Part shown: piece after piece, positions 12,022 to 23,884 of the stretch
Layout of the letters: each line of letters starts with the position of its first letter
How positions within the stretch are numbered: the first letter of the stretch is position 1
Origin: Asparagopsis taxiformis
Taxonomy: Eukaryota > Rhodophyta > Florideophyceae > Bonnemaisoniales > Bonnemaisoniaceae
DNA length: 64,000 nt
Assembly (NCBI GenBank): GCA_030407315.1
Contig: JALQPE010001955.1
Location: forward strand, 1 to 64,000
Direction: 5' to 3'
Notes under the pieces: model-generated
Database searches by the model: none
Told to the model about the DNA's origin: nothing
Seen by the model: the letters and a program-made list of their open reading frames with translations, nothing else
Made by a program: the position numbers and the translations under genes

Positions 12022-14143
12022 TCAGTTAGCTAGCCAATATTTTCTACCATAGTCAGCAAATATCTCCTCATCAGCTTCAACGTCTCTGGTCAGAACGACC
12101 TTGACAGCATGGGGATTCTTGATATTTGAAGCAAAGTCTGGTTTGTCTATGGCATCGCCTTGTCGAAACTCGGCTGACTGTGTTCGACTCACCTCGGTCG
12201 CTTTCTCCGTTCCGTCAATGACCCGACAATCATTGAGGTAGCTGGTACAATTATAGACCGCTGGAACGAGCCAGACCTTCCGAACAGGTGCACCCCTCCC
12301 TATGTACGTGGTTTCCAATTCCATGTTGTAGTCCTGGAACCTCTCTCCTGTGCACCCAAATCCTTCCGGGCCGTACATCACTGATCTCTGCGGTTCCGAG
12401 TCTCGAATCTTCGCATAGAAAATCGTCCCGTTGTACCAGCCAATGACCGTCCCCTTCTTCAGTTTCTTCGCCGCGAATACGCCAAACCCACCACCTCTTA
12501 CCTCCGATTGCGAAACATAGACACCGTAGAATGCAGCATCAGCAGCCAGAATCGCGTCCGGGTCTATGCTCCAAAACGAGTGCATGTCCTCGGCCGGCCA
12601 CTGGTCCATAGGCACCCCGCTCAATCTGTGAAGCATAGAACCGTCCTTCTTCATTGACGCAACGAACACAAGCAGATGGTTCGGCAATGCTGTCACAGCA
12701 GGTAAACCTTCTGGTGCATCTGAGATGTGCTTCTGACGAAGCCTTGGAGCTTTTCCTGTGACCGGTACCGACTCGTCCCCAAGAATACTCTCCACCTCAC
12801 GCTGCAAGATCCCCCCATATCGCCCGGCTTTCACCTCACTGACGAAAGCATGCAGTATCCACTCCTGCGATGCATCGTGGCACCTTTTTCCTTCTCACAC
12901 CCAATGAACCGACGATACGTACCATCCCTCAACGTCATACACGCTATGGCTGTGCTGTAGTTCCCGAGAAGAAATCCATCACGATATCGTTCTGCTTCGA
13001 AAATCGTTCCAGAAGCTCACGAAGAGTGGTCAACGCCTTCTGCTCATGGCGCAGTCGGTTGTTCTGCCCATCGTATTGAGCTTCACCAGCCGACAACCTC
13101 GGAACGTTGTCAATCGCGTTGGTGAACCCAGGGTGCCTCGATATGTCCGGATTGTGCAACCTGTAATCCACCATATCGTATGCAGCCATACCCTTCCCCC
13201 GCTTATACGCATGGATAACGAAATCGTGCATATTATGCAGTGTGCACGTTTTCGTCGATGGATTGGACGTAAAGCTGTGTGGTCGGCGAGATAGCACGAC
13301 TGGAACACTGTCCACAATCATCTTGCCAGGCTCGGCATTTCTGATTGCATCCATCCATGCCACGAGTTGGAGCACGCTGGAATAGATTAGAGCATGACCG
13401 CAAGGCCGAAGAACTCGAACTATTTCACACGCAACACTCGCCAACTCTTCCGGCTCCAGAATATCGTACTCCGAGTTTTCTCTGCCGCCTTCCCGCCTCG
13501 TGTTGAATGGAGGATCAGTGAGCACAAGCTGAACACTGTCCTCCAACACGCCATCTTCCAGGAAACTAATTTTGTCCTCCACCTCTTTGGCTACATCAGT
13601 GGCGTCACAATTCACAGTGTGAATGTAACGCCCCATCACAGCTTCCAGCTTGGTGACATATTCTGGCTTGGTTTCCTTTCCGACGTCAACGAGCGGTGCT
13701 TCTGTAGGCGATACAGTGTCAACCTCCATAGCGTCATCCTCGGCCGCACCTTCTCTTGTTGCTGTTTCGCTAGCAACCGCCGCATTATCGTCCTCTCCAC
13801 CACCGCGCTCCAGCCTAGCCTTCTTCCTCTGTGGCTCCAGACTATCCTCTTCTATATCCTCGCTGCCATTGTTTGGCACTGCTGCGGATATTTCCATCTG
13901 CGCAGGTGCACCTTCAAGGATGCCAGGCTCGGGCGTATCCTCAAGACTGTGTAACTCATCCATGGTCAGAGGAAGCTTTCGTTGCTCTCGGGTTCGCAAT
14001 AACCAAGCCTTCAGCCTCCTCTGACCATACAGGGCATGAGACGTGTTCAACTTGGCTCGCATGAACGAGTTCAAGCCGAACTTGTCAGGAGTGTCGAAAA
14101 GCAAGGCTCGAAGTCTCTGCATCAGCTGACCCACGCTCGGCGT
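12022..14143 (-). pseudogene. DNA methyltransferase-SET fusion, copy 1 (5' truncated, frameshifted)
   Basis: Near-identical to the 3' two-thirds of the gene at 55543-58968. The frame 14134-12944 carries an acidic region with a QRKKARLER basic cluster, the methyltransferase catalytic motif LTDPPFNTR, VLRPCGHALIYSS (copy 2 has VLRPGGH) and DIVMDFFSGT. The frame 12834-12022 carries the SET domain: GGGFGVFAAKKLKKGTVIGW, SYLNDCR and EIFADYGRKYW. The two frames are joined by small indels near 12890 (T run) and 12957 that copy 2 lacks; conversely copy 2 has a break at 56072 that this copy lacks. The 5' end, including the ParB-like domain, is missing because identity with copy 2 stops at GCTCGGCG (14143), where unrelated satellite DNA begins. 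Confidence 0.8.
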
Positions 14144-14263
14144 CTGTGTTTTCGGAAGTGGACGCGGACGTCCAGTCTCTCTAGTACGGGTCCTAGTCGG
14201 CCCCGAGATTTACTAGAACAAATGAACGTCCGCGTCCAAAAAAAAATAAAAATTTTTGGATGC
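14144..14263. repeat. Inverted repeat at the edge of the 43-bp satellite
   Basis: GGACGCGGACGTCCA near 14160 and GTCCGCGTCC near 14230 are inverted copies. A second GCGGACGTCCACTTTCTCTAG near 14263 leads directly into the satellite unit. This may be the terminal repeat from which the satellite grew. Confidence 0.5.
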
Positions 14264-14790
14264 GGACGTCCACTTTCTCTAGTACATATGGCGGAATACT
14301 AGGGCCCGACATCCACTTTCTCTAGTACATATGGCGGAATACTAGGACCCGACATCCACTTTCTCTAGTACGTTTGGCGGAATACTAGGACCCGACATCC
14401 ACTTTCTCTAGTACATATGGCGGAATACTAGGACCCGACATCCACTTTCTCTAGTACATATGGCGGAATACTAGGACCCGACATCCACTTTCTCTAGTAC
14501 ATATGGCGGAATACTAGGACCCGACATCCACTTTCTCTAGTACATATGGCGGAATACTAGGACCCGACATCCACTTTCTCTAGTACATATGGCGGAATAC
14601 TAGGACCCGACATCCACTTTCTCTAGTACGTTGGCGGAATACTAGGACCCGACATCCACTTTCTCTAGTACATATGGCGGAATACTAGGACCCGACATCC
14701 ACTTTCTCTAGTACATATGGCGGAATACTAGGACCCGACATCCACTTTCTCTAGTACATATGGCGGAATACTAGGACCCGACATCCAGTA
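14264..14790. repeat. 43-bp satellite, about 12 copies
   Basis: The unit runs from ACATCCACTTTCTCTAG through TACATATGGCGGAATACTAGGACCCG. GACATCC occurs at 14308, 14351, 14394, 14437, 14480, 14523, 14566, 14609, 14651, 14694, 14737 and 14780, a strict 43-bp period with one 42-bp step. Copies are almost identical, which suggests recent amplification. Confidence 0.95.
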
Positions 14791-16400
14791 TACAATATAT
14801 CAGCGAAAACCGGGAGGGAAGAAATTACAGCGGATGGTAAATTCAGGGCCCATATCGGACCGTATTTTATTCTCTCATTTAGGAAACTGCTCGTATACAA
14901 TACGTCTCTCTAGAATAGGGAATACATATCTGGTCAGAATAGGAAATAAATACCCGGTTAGAATAGGAAATACGTATCCAGCCAGAATACAAAATACCTG
15001 TCAGCATATCGTCGATCACCCATCTCCCTCACTATCGCGTTCTCCCTACCATCCGAACGCCATGCACCACCATCCGCACATACTGCAAGAACCCTCACGA
15101 CCTAGATTACAAAAAATACGCTCCTTCCCAATACCATCCCCGCTTTCCTCGACACCACCCCAGCCCATTAAATCATCAAGACATCAAACACGAACATGGT
15201 CAGCAAAATCTTACACCACTTGAAACGCACTCTCACTTCTATCGTATGCCCCAAAATATACACATACCAGAAACACCTCACAGCTTCATTCCCCATCTTC
15301 CTACATCCCTTCTTCACTCTCCTTCAGTCCTGCCGTTCCTGCTTCACCACTCCTGCATCACATACACAACATCAGAATCAACCACAACAGTCAGACTCAA
15401 AAGCAACGCTTACCACGACAGATATCCTAGAAACTCCCTTACTTACCTCTCCGAGAGGATGACTGAATCATCCATCCTACACAAAATACAAACCATGATC
15501 CAAAAACCTTGCAATGAATAATCAAAGTCAGCAGTCCATATCTTCGCAAAACAAGTCTTGGTGCTCAGTAAAACTTACCTTCTGTCATCAACATTCCTGC
15601 ATCATCTACACAACATCGGAATCAACCACAACAGTCAGACTCAAAACCAACCTTCCATCACAGCATACTTTCAAAACTCGCACACTTACCTTCGCTCCAC
15701 ACAATACACACCATGACTCAATAGGCTTCCAATGAAAAATATCGCATCAACGGAAATAGTCAGACTCAAAACCAACCTTCCCTCGCTGCTTACTTTCAAA
15801 ACTCGCACACTTACTTTACCTGTTCCATCCTGCACACAATAAAAACCATAAATCACGTAATCGTGTAGCCAAGAAAAGTAGTCAGCATTCCGCATCTTCG
15901 CACAACCGGTCTGGGCGCCCAATGTGACTTACCTTCCGTCATCACTATTCCTCCATCACCTACGCAACATCGGATTCAATCGCAACAGTCAGATTGAAAA
16001 CCAACGTTTCCCTCGCTACATACCCTGAGAACTCGCAAATGTACCTCTCATCCATCCTACACACAATACAAACCATGATCCAAAAACCTTGCAATTAACA
16101 ATAATCATAGTCAGCAGTCCATATCTTCGCAAAGCACATCTTGGCACTCAATGAAACTTACCTTCCGTCATCAACATTCCTGCATCATCTACACAACATC
16201 GGAATCAACCACAACAGTCAGACTCAAAATCAACCTTCCCTCACAGCATACTTTCAAAACTTCACGTACCTCTCTTCCATCCTCCGCTCAATACACACCA
16301 TCAGTCAACAGGCTTCCCATGAAAAATATCGCATCAACGGAAATAGTCAGACTCAAAACCCACGCTTCCCTCAACGCATACCCTCGAGGGTAGAGGATGG
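14791..16400. repeat. Degenerate interspersed repeats, no gene
   Basis: A block like TCCTGCATCATCTACACAAC followed by ATCGGAATCAACCACAACAG and TCAGACTCAAAA recurs near 15351, 15595, 15948 and 16178, spaced 230-350 bp. Short GAATAGG/GGAAATA motifs precede it near 14920-14990. Frames of 73-129 codons here are translations of these repeats. The position upstream of the 17043 transposase would suit the subterminal region of that element, but I could not identify its terminus. Confidence 0.55.
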
Positions 16401-16407
16401 AACGAAG

Positions 16408-16445
16408 GTACGTGCGCGAATCTTGATCAAGATTCGCGCACGTAC
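16408..16445. repeat. Perfect 38-bp palindrome
   Basis: GTACGTGCGCGAATCTTGA is followed directly by its exact reverse complement, with no spacer. It could be an extruding hairpin, a protein-binding site or a junction between inverted sequences. Confidence 0.85.
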
Positions 16446-17042
16446 AAAGCAAAGTCGGTCAAAGAAGATCAGTCGGTGATGAGGGCGGAGTGGAGCCTGC
16501 GGCGTCGACCGGACAGCTTTCTGCGTCCGCTTAAGTCTTGCTGTGCATACTCGAAATCATCGCCGGCAGTGAGATTGAGTATGGCCCAAGCCATGGTCTC
16601 TGATTCCCCGAACAAAGAGATCCGGATCGAGAACAACGAATATAAACATATAATCATATATATGAGAATCCATTTGCTTTCCTTACATGATCTGTGGCAT
16701 ATCCGCTGTAAAGCACATTCAGATTCCACGAAGTTTGGAAATAAAAAAGTTTATTATTACAAATGAATTAATTGAAAATTCATCTCCCAGGGCAGTCGTT
16801 CGTCCTTCCATGCACACGTTGCCAGCACGCAATGTGATGTAACAGTTGGAAATGATTGAACTCTCGGTTAAATTCCACCGTTGGGATGTCAGCTGGAGTG
16901 AGCACAAAACTACTACCCAAAAAACTACGAACACGTTACATTCCAAGTCTCGAAAGCACCACAAAAATAAAATTGGTCGCATCTGGACGGCACAGTCTCC
17001 CCTGTTCAGCTCGCAATCCTCCCTTTTGCGTCAAAACTCGAC
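16446..17042. other. 5' flank of the 17043 transposase
   Basis: Non-coding by eye. Frames at 16476-16982 lack any motif. It presumably contains the transposase promoter; I cannot point to a specific element. Confidence 0.35.
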
Positions 17043-20000
17043 ATGGAATGCAAGTATGAAGGGTGCTTCTACTACTGCGTAGATGCTTATGCGCTCGCGC
17101 TGCATGAGCGAACGTGTCGCTACCGTTTCAACCCCTCTCCCCAACATTTCAACAACGCTCGTGTCCCTGCCGTCACCCATGAGCCTGCTCGAAACGGCGA
17201 CCATGATTCCCCGCAACCCAGCTCCCCAGACCCAGAATCTGGTCGTGCTTCCTCCAGCGACTCACCCTGTGACGCTTCACTGCCACCAACCTCAACCCCC
17301 TCCCGCGCAGACCTCCTCGTGCAATCCCTCGCCGCCAGTCTCACAACCCTCGAGTACAAGGCCGGCGCTGGCCGCGTGAGCGAAGTCATCACCATCCTAC
17401 AAGACCCCGCATTCTCCCTAGAAAAGTTCAACAGCGCCGTTCGCACCGTAGAAGAATGTCGCCACGTTACCGCTTCCATGGTCGAAACACATTTCCGCAC
17501 CGAAGGTTACAAGAGCCACATCATTCCAGACAAAACTGGTAAGTACTCGGCACAGCTGTACCTCCGCGACCCAGTCGACATGCTCCGCAGGCAGTTAGCA
17601 CTGGCTAACGACCAAAATACTCTCTTCCACCCCTCCCCACAGACCGCCCCAGACGGCACCGCAATATTTTCTCATCCCCTACACACAGAATTCGCGAAAA
17701 CGCTGCACCAGGTTACTAGACAGCGCGTGCAGCTCTCGGAAGATCCACAGGTCGTATGGGCAGAGGAAAATGATCCCACCGCTTCCTCCTTTGCCGGCCT
17801 CCTCCAAGTGTACTCCGACAAGAGCAGCACAAGCCTCAAGAGCTCCGCAATCGTCGCATACCCCATACACGTCACACTGCTCAACTTCTCCGCCCCCCTC
17901 CGTCGCCACTGCATCCGTACCGGCCTCACCATCGTCGGGTATCTTCCGTACATTGTTAACCCTTCGTCCAACGCCTTGTTCGGTGATGAAATGCCGACAA
18001 CCTCTAGTTCTGCTAGTCGCGCTCGCAAAATTGATATTCTTCATAAAGCACTCGAAAAAGTGTTTTCGTCCCTATCCACCGCGTTCTCTTCCGGGTTCCC
18101 CTGCACAGACTCCACTGCAACTGCCCGCCAATGCTTTCCCATCCTAGCCAATTATTGCTGCGACTTTCCAGAGGCCAAAGAGCTCTCATGCACTCGCAAC
18201 AGCACTACCACCACACATCCCTGCCACCGCTGCTACATCCCCGCCACTCAACTTGAATCCAGCGCGCCACACCAGCCCCGCTCCCTCGATGATACACGCT
18301 CTGCACGCCAAGAGAGCGCTCAGGAGCATACAACTGCTCCGCTCGAAGCTCTCTCCCTCCTCGAACAACACTCTGTCCTCGAATCGACCGCTCTTTTACC
18401 CACCAACAGTCCCCTAGACCCCTACAACATTTTCTCCTTCGAGCCTCTGCACAATCTCCACCTCGGCATCTCAAAGCTCATCAAACAGTGCATTGTCCAC
18501 CGCCTCAGCTCCCCAGACCTCACCACCACTGCCTCCCATTCCGGGACACCTCGCACCTTCAAGAAGGTGAAAAAATCCATCCTCGCCGGCTCAAACAGCA
18601 TTCTGTCCGCTATCGAACGCGACTACTACATCACCGGTCTTCATGTCGACTTCTCCAAGGGTGAGAAGGGCACCAATTTGAACGGCCTCTTCACGGAGGA
18701 CGGCATACGCGGCATGCTCGCAGCCAAAGACTATCACCATGTCGACATGGTGTTCCCTTTCATCGCAGCATTCATTGACACATGCTGTGACGAAGTAGAT
18801 ACAGCCCCCCTCACTTCCATCTGCACGCAATACTCTGACCTCGTCGCATGGGTCATGAAACGCGGTCGCATCAAGCACTGGACTGCCGCCGAACTAGAAA
18901 GCCTCCAGAACTCCATTTCCTATTTCAAACAATCAATGCTCTCCACCCTCGGCCCATTCCACACCACAGGTCTCAAAACTTTCAAGTTCCATCTTCTAGA
19001 CCATCTTCCCGGTGACTTGCAGAGATATGGCGCCCTGGAACACATTGATGCAGGCCCCTACGAACACTCGCATCTTCTGTTCAAACAGAGTTATAGGAAA
19101 ACCTCTCGAAGGCGCTCCACAGCCATGGAAGAGACTATTCGCCACATGGAATTCTCCTTGGCCACTCCAACTGGTCATACCCCATCGAACACATTGGGAA
19201 ACGCACGCATGATATCGCCCACAGACGGTGCAGTACTCGTTCGCGACGGATTCACCGTTGCACTGCACGACTTTGCCTCCCTGCTGCCCGATGCAACCCT
19301 CCTCGTTGCAGATATCGACGGACAGCCCGATCCTGCCACTCTTTTGCCGCTGCACAACTCCTCGTTCCCGTCTGGCACCATAACGCTATTCCAGCAACTC
19401 GGTGACACAGCTGCACAAGCGTTCCTCACCCTCGCTAGACTGCGCGCCACGGCAGAAGGCCCTCCAATACATGACATGGACATTTCCGTCACCGTGGTAA
19501 AGTCCGCCTACGTCATGGGAGGGTACGTCCCAGATGCCGACGACTTTGACCCGCACAGTGGCATGCTTCGCCCCACAAACGTGTCGAGGCACAAGCAGCA
19601 GCGCGTCTTTGCAACTTCATCGTTCGGCCCCGCAAAGAGATCGCAGTACTCCTTTGTCGTCATCTCCGGAACTGCCGATGACTACAGAACCATATGGGTA
19701 GGGCGCGTCCTGGCACTGGTACGCCTGCAGTCTCCAAACCTGTTTCAACCTGTAGAACTCGCTTTCGTTCAGTATATGACCTGCTTTGCCCCAAAAACCG
19801 CTGTGGAAAAATCACTTGGGTGCATTTGTTTAAAGTGGTCCACATGGGACCCGGACAACGGATCCGTTGACAGCAATGACACTGCATCCCACAGTGCAGG
19901 TGGTCCTTGGTTTGACCTCATTCCTGCATCTACTATATCTGGCACCGTGCACATCGTACGAAGTAACTTTCCAGTCAAGCCATTTACGAAACAAATGCAC

Positions 20001-20081
20001 TGGTCGGACCACCGTTTCTATCTCAACCGCTTCTACACCAACACTGATTACCAATTCACAGATGATAATGAAGAAGAATAA
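17043..20081 (+). CDS. TNP2-like (CACTA superfamily) transposase, intact 1012-aa frame
   Basis: A single uninterrupted frame, the best-preserved gene of its element. The N terminus has a C2H2-like zinc finger (CKYEGCFYYC...ALHERTC), expected for DNA binding. Around residues 370-400 is CDFPEAKEL followed by CHRC, matching the DFPA...CxxC block of TNP2-type transposases, where the Asp is catalytic. Next come DPYNIFSFEPLHNLHLGISK (counterpart of the D-MH-GI block) and, near residue 650, FKFHLLDHLPGDLQRYGALE with YEHSHLLFKQSYRKTSRR, matching the conserved C-terminal helical region. The transposase would cut and rejoin element ends in the nucleus. The gene ends 78 bp from a convergent gene (20159-22443), and the two-gene convergent layout recalls transposase plus accessory-protein pairs of CACTA elements. 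It is clearly divergent from the 26167 transposase. The start ATG precedes the zinc finger directly. Confidence 0.8.
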   Translation: MECKYEGCFYYCVDAYALALHERTCRYRFNPSPQHFNNARVPAVTHEPARNGDHDSPQPSSPDPESGRASSSDSPCDASLPPTSTPSRADLLVQSLAASLTTLEYKAGAGRVSEVITILQDPAFSLEKFNSAVRTVEECRHVTASMVETHFRTEGYKSHIIPDKTGKYSAQLYLRDPVDMLRRQLALANDQNTLFHPSPQTAPDGTAIFSHPLHTEFAKTLHQVTRQRVQLSEDPQVVWAEENDPTASSFAGLLQVYSDKSSTSLKSSAIVAYPIHVTLLNFSAPLRRHCIRTGLTIVGYLPYIVNPSSNALFGDEMPTTSSSASRARKIDILHKALEKVFSSLSTAFSSGFPCTDSTATARQCFPILANYCCDFPEAKELSCTRNSTTTTHPCHRCYIPATQLESSAPHQPRSLDDTRSARQESAQEHTTAPLEALSLLEQHSVLESTALLPTNSPLDPYNIFSFEPLHNLHLGISKLIKQCIVHRLSSPDLTTTASHSGTPRTFKKVKKSILAGSNSILSAIERDYYITGLHVDFSKGEKGTNLNGLFTEDGIRGMLAAKDYHHVDMVFPFIAAFIDTCCDEVDTAPLTSICTQYSDLVAWVMKRGRIKHWTAAELESLQNSISYFKQSMLSTLGPFHTTGLKTFKFHLLDHLPGDLQRYGALEHIDAGPYEHSHLLFKQSYRKTSRRRSTAMEETIRHMEFSLATPTGHTPSNTLGNARMISPTDGAVLVRDGFTVALHDFASLLPDATLLVADIDGQPDPATLLPLHNSSFPSGTITLFQQLGDTAAQAFLTLARLRATAEGPPIHDMDISVTVVKSAYVMGGYVPDADDFDPHSGMLRPTNVSRHKQQRVFATSSFGPAKRSQYSFVVISGTADDYRTIWVGRVLALVRLQSPNLFQPVELAFVQYMTCFAPKTAVEKSLGCICLKWSTWDPDNGSVDSNDTASHSAGGPWFDLIPASTISGTVHIVRSNFPVKPFTKQMHWSDHRFYLNRFYTNTDYQFTDDNEEE

Positions 20082-20158
20082 ATCTAAATCGCAGCACTCT
20101 ATTGATAATGTACTACATGATAAACCTTCTAGTCAACGTCACATTTACTGCACTAATT

Positions 20159-22443
20159 TCAACCATCCTCCATTACGCCAAAACCGTTATCAGCAGTGGC
20201 TGCATGGCGCCGCTCCATGCCCCCATACTGTGGGGCATTGATTTCGACATTCAGGTTTGCACTCAGGTGTCCAGCATATGGGTCAACGACGAAAAGTTCT
20301 GCGCCAATTAGTCCTTGCGCAATCACACAATCCATTACAGCACCGAGGTTTGACGTAATATGCGATTGAATCCAATCCTCGGACACTAGAACAAGTGATG
20401 AGCAGCGGTTTACATCATCAACGACATGAACAATTCCAGACCCCTCTCCGCTTTGCCACACTTCAACAGCCTCTCTCGTCACAGTACGGCTTGCAAACAC
20501 ATGCCGTGACTGTGCACTAGTCCGCTGTTCGCTCTCGACAACGTCCGTTTCTTCCCTTGCTTGCGAGCCTTGGAGACAAGACATGCAGTACACCACCATA
20601 CCAACTAATTGCTGAAAAGCTACCCCCACATATTGACTGTACCGCCTTGTAAACTCCTTCTGCCGTGCACCTCCTTTCCCCTTCGGTTCATCCAAACACT
20701 CCACAGTAGTCACTAGCCAAGCATCCAGGCGCGCCAGCGTTAGTATGCTCGTCTCTATGTCCATTACTTGTTCTGGTCGTATCGAATAACCCCTGAAGAT
20801 GTCCAGCACATTCACAGCTACTCGGTTGTTAAACCATGCATCACCATTCACTTCCATTTCGAAGCTGTCAGGAACCAAGCCTTTGCTGTATCGCAGCTCT
20901 GAGAACGGTGCCGTTCGCCACCTCCCCATATCCAAATCACCGTTACTTTCCCGTTTCAAAAGCTTCTCAGACGCTTCGCGCTTTTGTTCCTCTCGCTCGT
21001 CCATCTCAGCTCGCGTCGTCAGCATCGTGCATCTAGACATTAATTTCGTGTACCCCAGCGAACCGAACAATCTGTCCCTCGCATTACGCTTCCGTGCACT
21101 CATCACGTCGGACAGTTTCTGCGTCACCTTCACTTTCAATTCCTTGCTCCCCGCCACAGCCTCTTGACAGCACACACGCTGCTCCTCATCGGAAAACACA
21201 TCACACCACGGACTTTGACGCAGTACGTGTCGCACCAAGTCATTCAGCAGATCACTCTCGTCCCTGTACGAAGGTGTATACCACTGCAGATTCTTGATGA
21301 TATAGCCCGGAGGGGTAGCAATATATCCTACACCGTTTTCGCTCCAAAGTGCCCCTTCTACCGGCTCTACCTCGATGGTACGTCCAGTCCAACGTCTCTG
21401 CGTTTGTTCCGCTATAGGGTCCAGCTCCATAGTCTCGTTCTTGCACCACTTTGTCAGGTTTTCCTCAACCGCCCTAAGAACTCCAAGGTATTTCACAGGA
21501 ATGGCTTTCTGTATTTTCGACTTACCGCCACCGTGATCACTGATTCTACCTGTTCTCGCAATTGCAGTAAGGCTGGCATTTTCCGCCTGCAGAGTCTTCA
21601 CCTTAGCCTCCAACGCAACAATCTCCGTGGTGAGCGCCTTGTTTGCTATGTCCTGGCTAAACACTTTTTTTTCCAGCTCCGCGATCTTCTTCTTCTGCGC
21701 ATTGATGCGACTCGCCATTAAATCGATGGATTCCGGCGGATGCAACCTCTCTGCCCTCACCGTCCCCCCATCTCCCACGCTATCGGGAATATGATGTCCT
21801 CCATCGCCAATAGCCTGACGTCGCGGGGGCGTTACGCGCATATTTGGCACCAATGACACTCTGTTGTGACGAGGCCCGCACTCCGGCTGCTCTCTCCCCT
21901 CAGTACCACCTGACCGCCGATGATAGTTGGCATCCTGTGAACGTTGCTCAGAAACAACATCCCTTGCCGCTATCCTCGGGTCCCTGACTGCATTACCTGC
22001 TGGGGCTGATGTACTCGGCATAGTTGGCGCAGTGGGGGTCACAGCCTCCAGTGTCTCGGAACCCCCGGCTGGGACTCCGTCTGCAGCACCTCCGCATCTG
22101 CCAACCCGGGAGGAACTACCTTTGCCATAGCACTCTGCCGCAATTCCAACATGTTTTGAGCCACTATCATGTCATCATCATGATGTTCACTGTCCCTGCG
22201 AGCACGCTTGCCTCGGTCAAGCCCCATCTCTCTCCGCGCCGTTCCTCCTTCCTCACTTTCTCGCTGCGGATCCCCAGTTCTGCGCCGGTCCGTCTTGCGA
22301 CTACCGGACCGCGGTTCAATGCTGCCGGTAGGCCCAGACCGCTTCTTCGCACGGGATTGTCGGGCACTCGATACAGCAGCTGCTGACCGGGTTTTCTGGA
22401 GGCCCGGAGGCTTTGGAGCTTTCTTCGCAATACGCGGCGGCAT
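20159..22443 (-). CDS. Unidentified coiled-coil accessory protein of the second element (one frameshift)
   Basis: Two frames form one gene of about 760 codons. 22443-22039 starts MPPRIAKKAPKPPG and is very basic (KKRSG, RKTDRRR, KRARRD). The rest, to 20159, continues in another frame, the switch falling at a run of five Gs on the coding strand (about 22067-22071). The middle has a leucine-rich coiled coil (INAQKKKIAELEKKVFSQDI onward to LQAENASL). Then follow SDVMSARKRNARDRLFGSLG and EFTRRYSQYVGVAFQQLVGM, which are shared in pattern with the protein at 61305-62527. I do not recognise a family. Its convergent position against the transposase suggests an element-encoded DNA-binding partner, comparable in role but not demonstrably in sequence to TNPA. 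Confidence 0.55.
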
Positions 22444-22676
22444 AATGAAGCTTTCCCGGAAGCGATGGAACGATTGAGTTGCACGAGATACAAAAAAGAT
22501 TGCTGTATAGTGTCGGTAACCACAACGGTCTGCGATGAACGTTCAGGTCAGGTCAAGTACCGGATAATACGCCAACAGCCCAGATTGTATACGGTAGGCA
22601 GTCATCAACAGTATTTAATGAGGTACAATTACAGCTGTCGAGCTAGGCCGCGAGCACCCCTATGTCCGGAAGACGT

Positions 22677-22841
22677 CCTGATTTGAATTAAAATTTGGGC
22701 TATTCTCAAAAACATGCACATGTGAACATGTTTTTGAGATGGGGGTGTGCCGTACGGCACAATCGACCGCCCAAATCGATGTTTTTTGCAATATTTTTTT
22801 GTGCCCGAAATTGTAGAATTTCTGGGCTGGCCAGCAATGCA
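22677..22841. repeat. 165-bp direct repeat, copy 1, with internal hairpin
   Basis: Starts CCTGATTTGAATTAAAATTT. It contains the hairpin CTCAAAAACATG...CATGTTTTTGAG and the palindrome GTGCCGTACGGCAC. Repeated at 23063-23226 with about 95% identity. It lies downstream of the second element and may belong to its terminal region or to a separate short element. Confidence 0.75.
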
Positions 22842-23062
22842 ATCGAGCTGGACATCCACCGGACGTCCATTTCAGGTTGGTCGTGAGAGAGCGGGGCGGG
22901 ACCATGATGGAACAAGGACCAAGACCTGTCCCTGGCGTATTGAGCCTGAAATTGACCCTTCGTCAGACGCCATTTAGCCTTACAGTTGGTGCTTACAGAA
23001 GCCAGTGATGACCCCGCTCGGGCGGCGGTCGGTTCCTGGGCCGTTGTGGCCAAATTAGACAC

Positions 23063-23226
23063 CCTGATTTGAATTAAAATTTGGGCTATTCTCAAAAACA
23101 TGCACATGTGAACATGTTTTTGAAATGGGGGTGTGCCGTACGGCACAATCGGCCGCCCAAATCAAGGTTTTTTACAATATTTTTGCTGCCCGAAATTCTA
23201 CAATTTCTGGGCTGGCCAGTAATGCA
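23063..23226. repeat. 165-bp direct repeat, copy 2
   Basis: Same orientation and internal hairpin as 22677-22841, 386 bp away. The intervening 220 bp are single-copy and non-coding. From 23227 to 23522 I see nothing further before the transposon end. Confidence 0.75.
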
Positions 23227-23884
23227 TTAGCTATGTGCTCTAAACCGATTCTAACAAGCAGAAAGAATCCTCTCCTTCATGACGATGCTCTCGAATTGAG
23301 TGCAATGCAACGGACTCCCTCCAGGAGAACGACAAAGCATCGTCTTTTGCAAGACATTTTCGTACGAAAAATAATCGAAACACATATTTGACTTTAACCT
23401 AACAGCTATCGCGAGCACCGTACTCAGCTAAATTTCCTCTGTAATTTCCTTCCTCCAACCAATCAATAGCCGCTTGGTCACAGGCTTAAAAGCCTTCCAC
23501 TATTTGTCCTATCCATCGAAGACACTACGGTGTTGAAAAGGGGGCCTCAGACAGTACTGCGAGACAGTGATTTTTACTGTCTGAGACAGTAAAAATCACT
23601 ATGCGGCAAATGAAAATTAATGCCACACTTGGAGACAGTGATTTGCACTGTCTGGCAGACAGTACGGAACACTGTCTGCAGACAGTAAAAAACACTGTCT
23701 CACAGTACTGTCTGAGGCAGTGAATGGAGACAGTAAAAATTAATGATTTATTCAATAGTTGGATATGATGTAATTTACTGTACTGGGCAGTGTTGGCGGA
23801 TAGTGTTTTGTATTGGCCAAGGCAACATGGCCGGATAGTGAAATACGCTGCCTGGGACAATAGATGGAACCAACACGGTGCACT

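Noticed and set aside
13394..13954. 186-codon frame antisense to the methyltransferase gene, and its copy at 56916-57524
   Set aside because: It is the shadow of a conserved coding region on the other strand, with no motifs and identical breakpoints.
15196..16479. Possible small genes with repeated SESTTTVRLK peptides
   Set aside because: The peptide recurs because the DNA block is a dispersed repeat; frames are short and break at the repeat edges.
17043..20081. KDZ-type (Kyakuja/Dileera/Zisupton) transposase, known to travel with dioxygenases in fungi
   Set aside because: The DFPE...CHRC and D-LHN-GI blocks and CACTA-type ends fit TNP2/CACTA better; I saw no KDZ-type motif.
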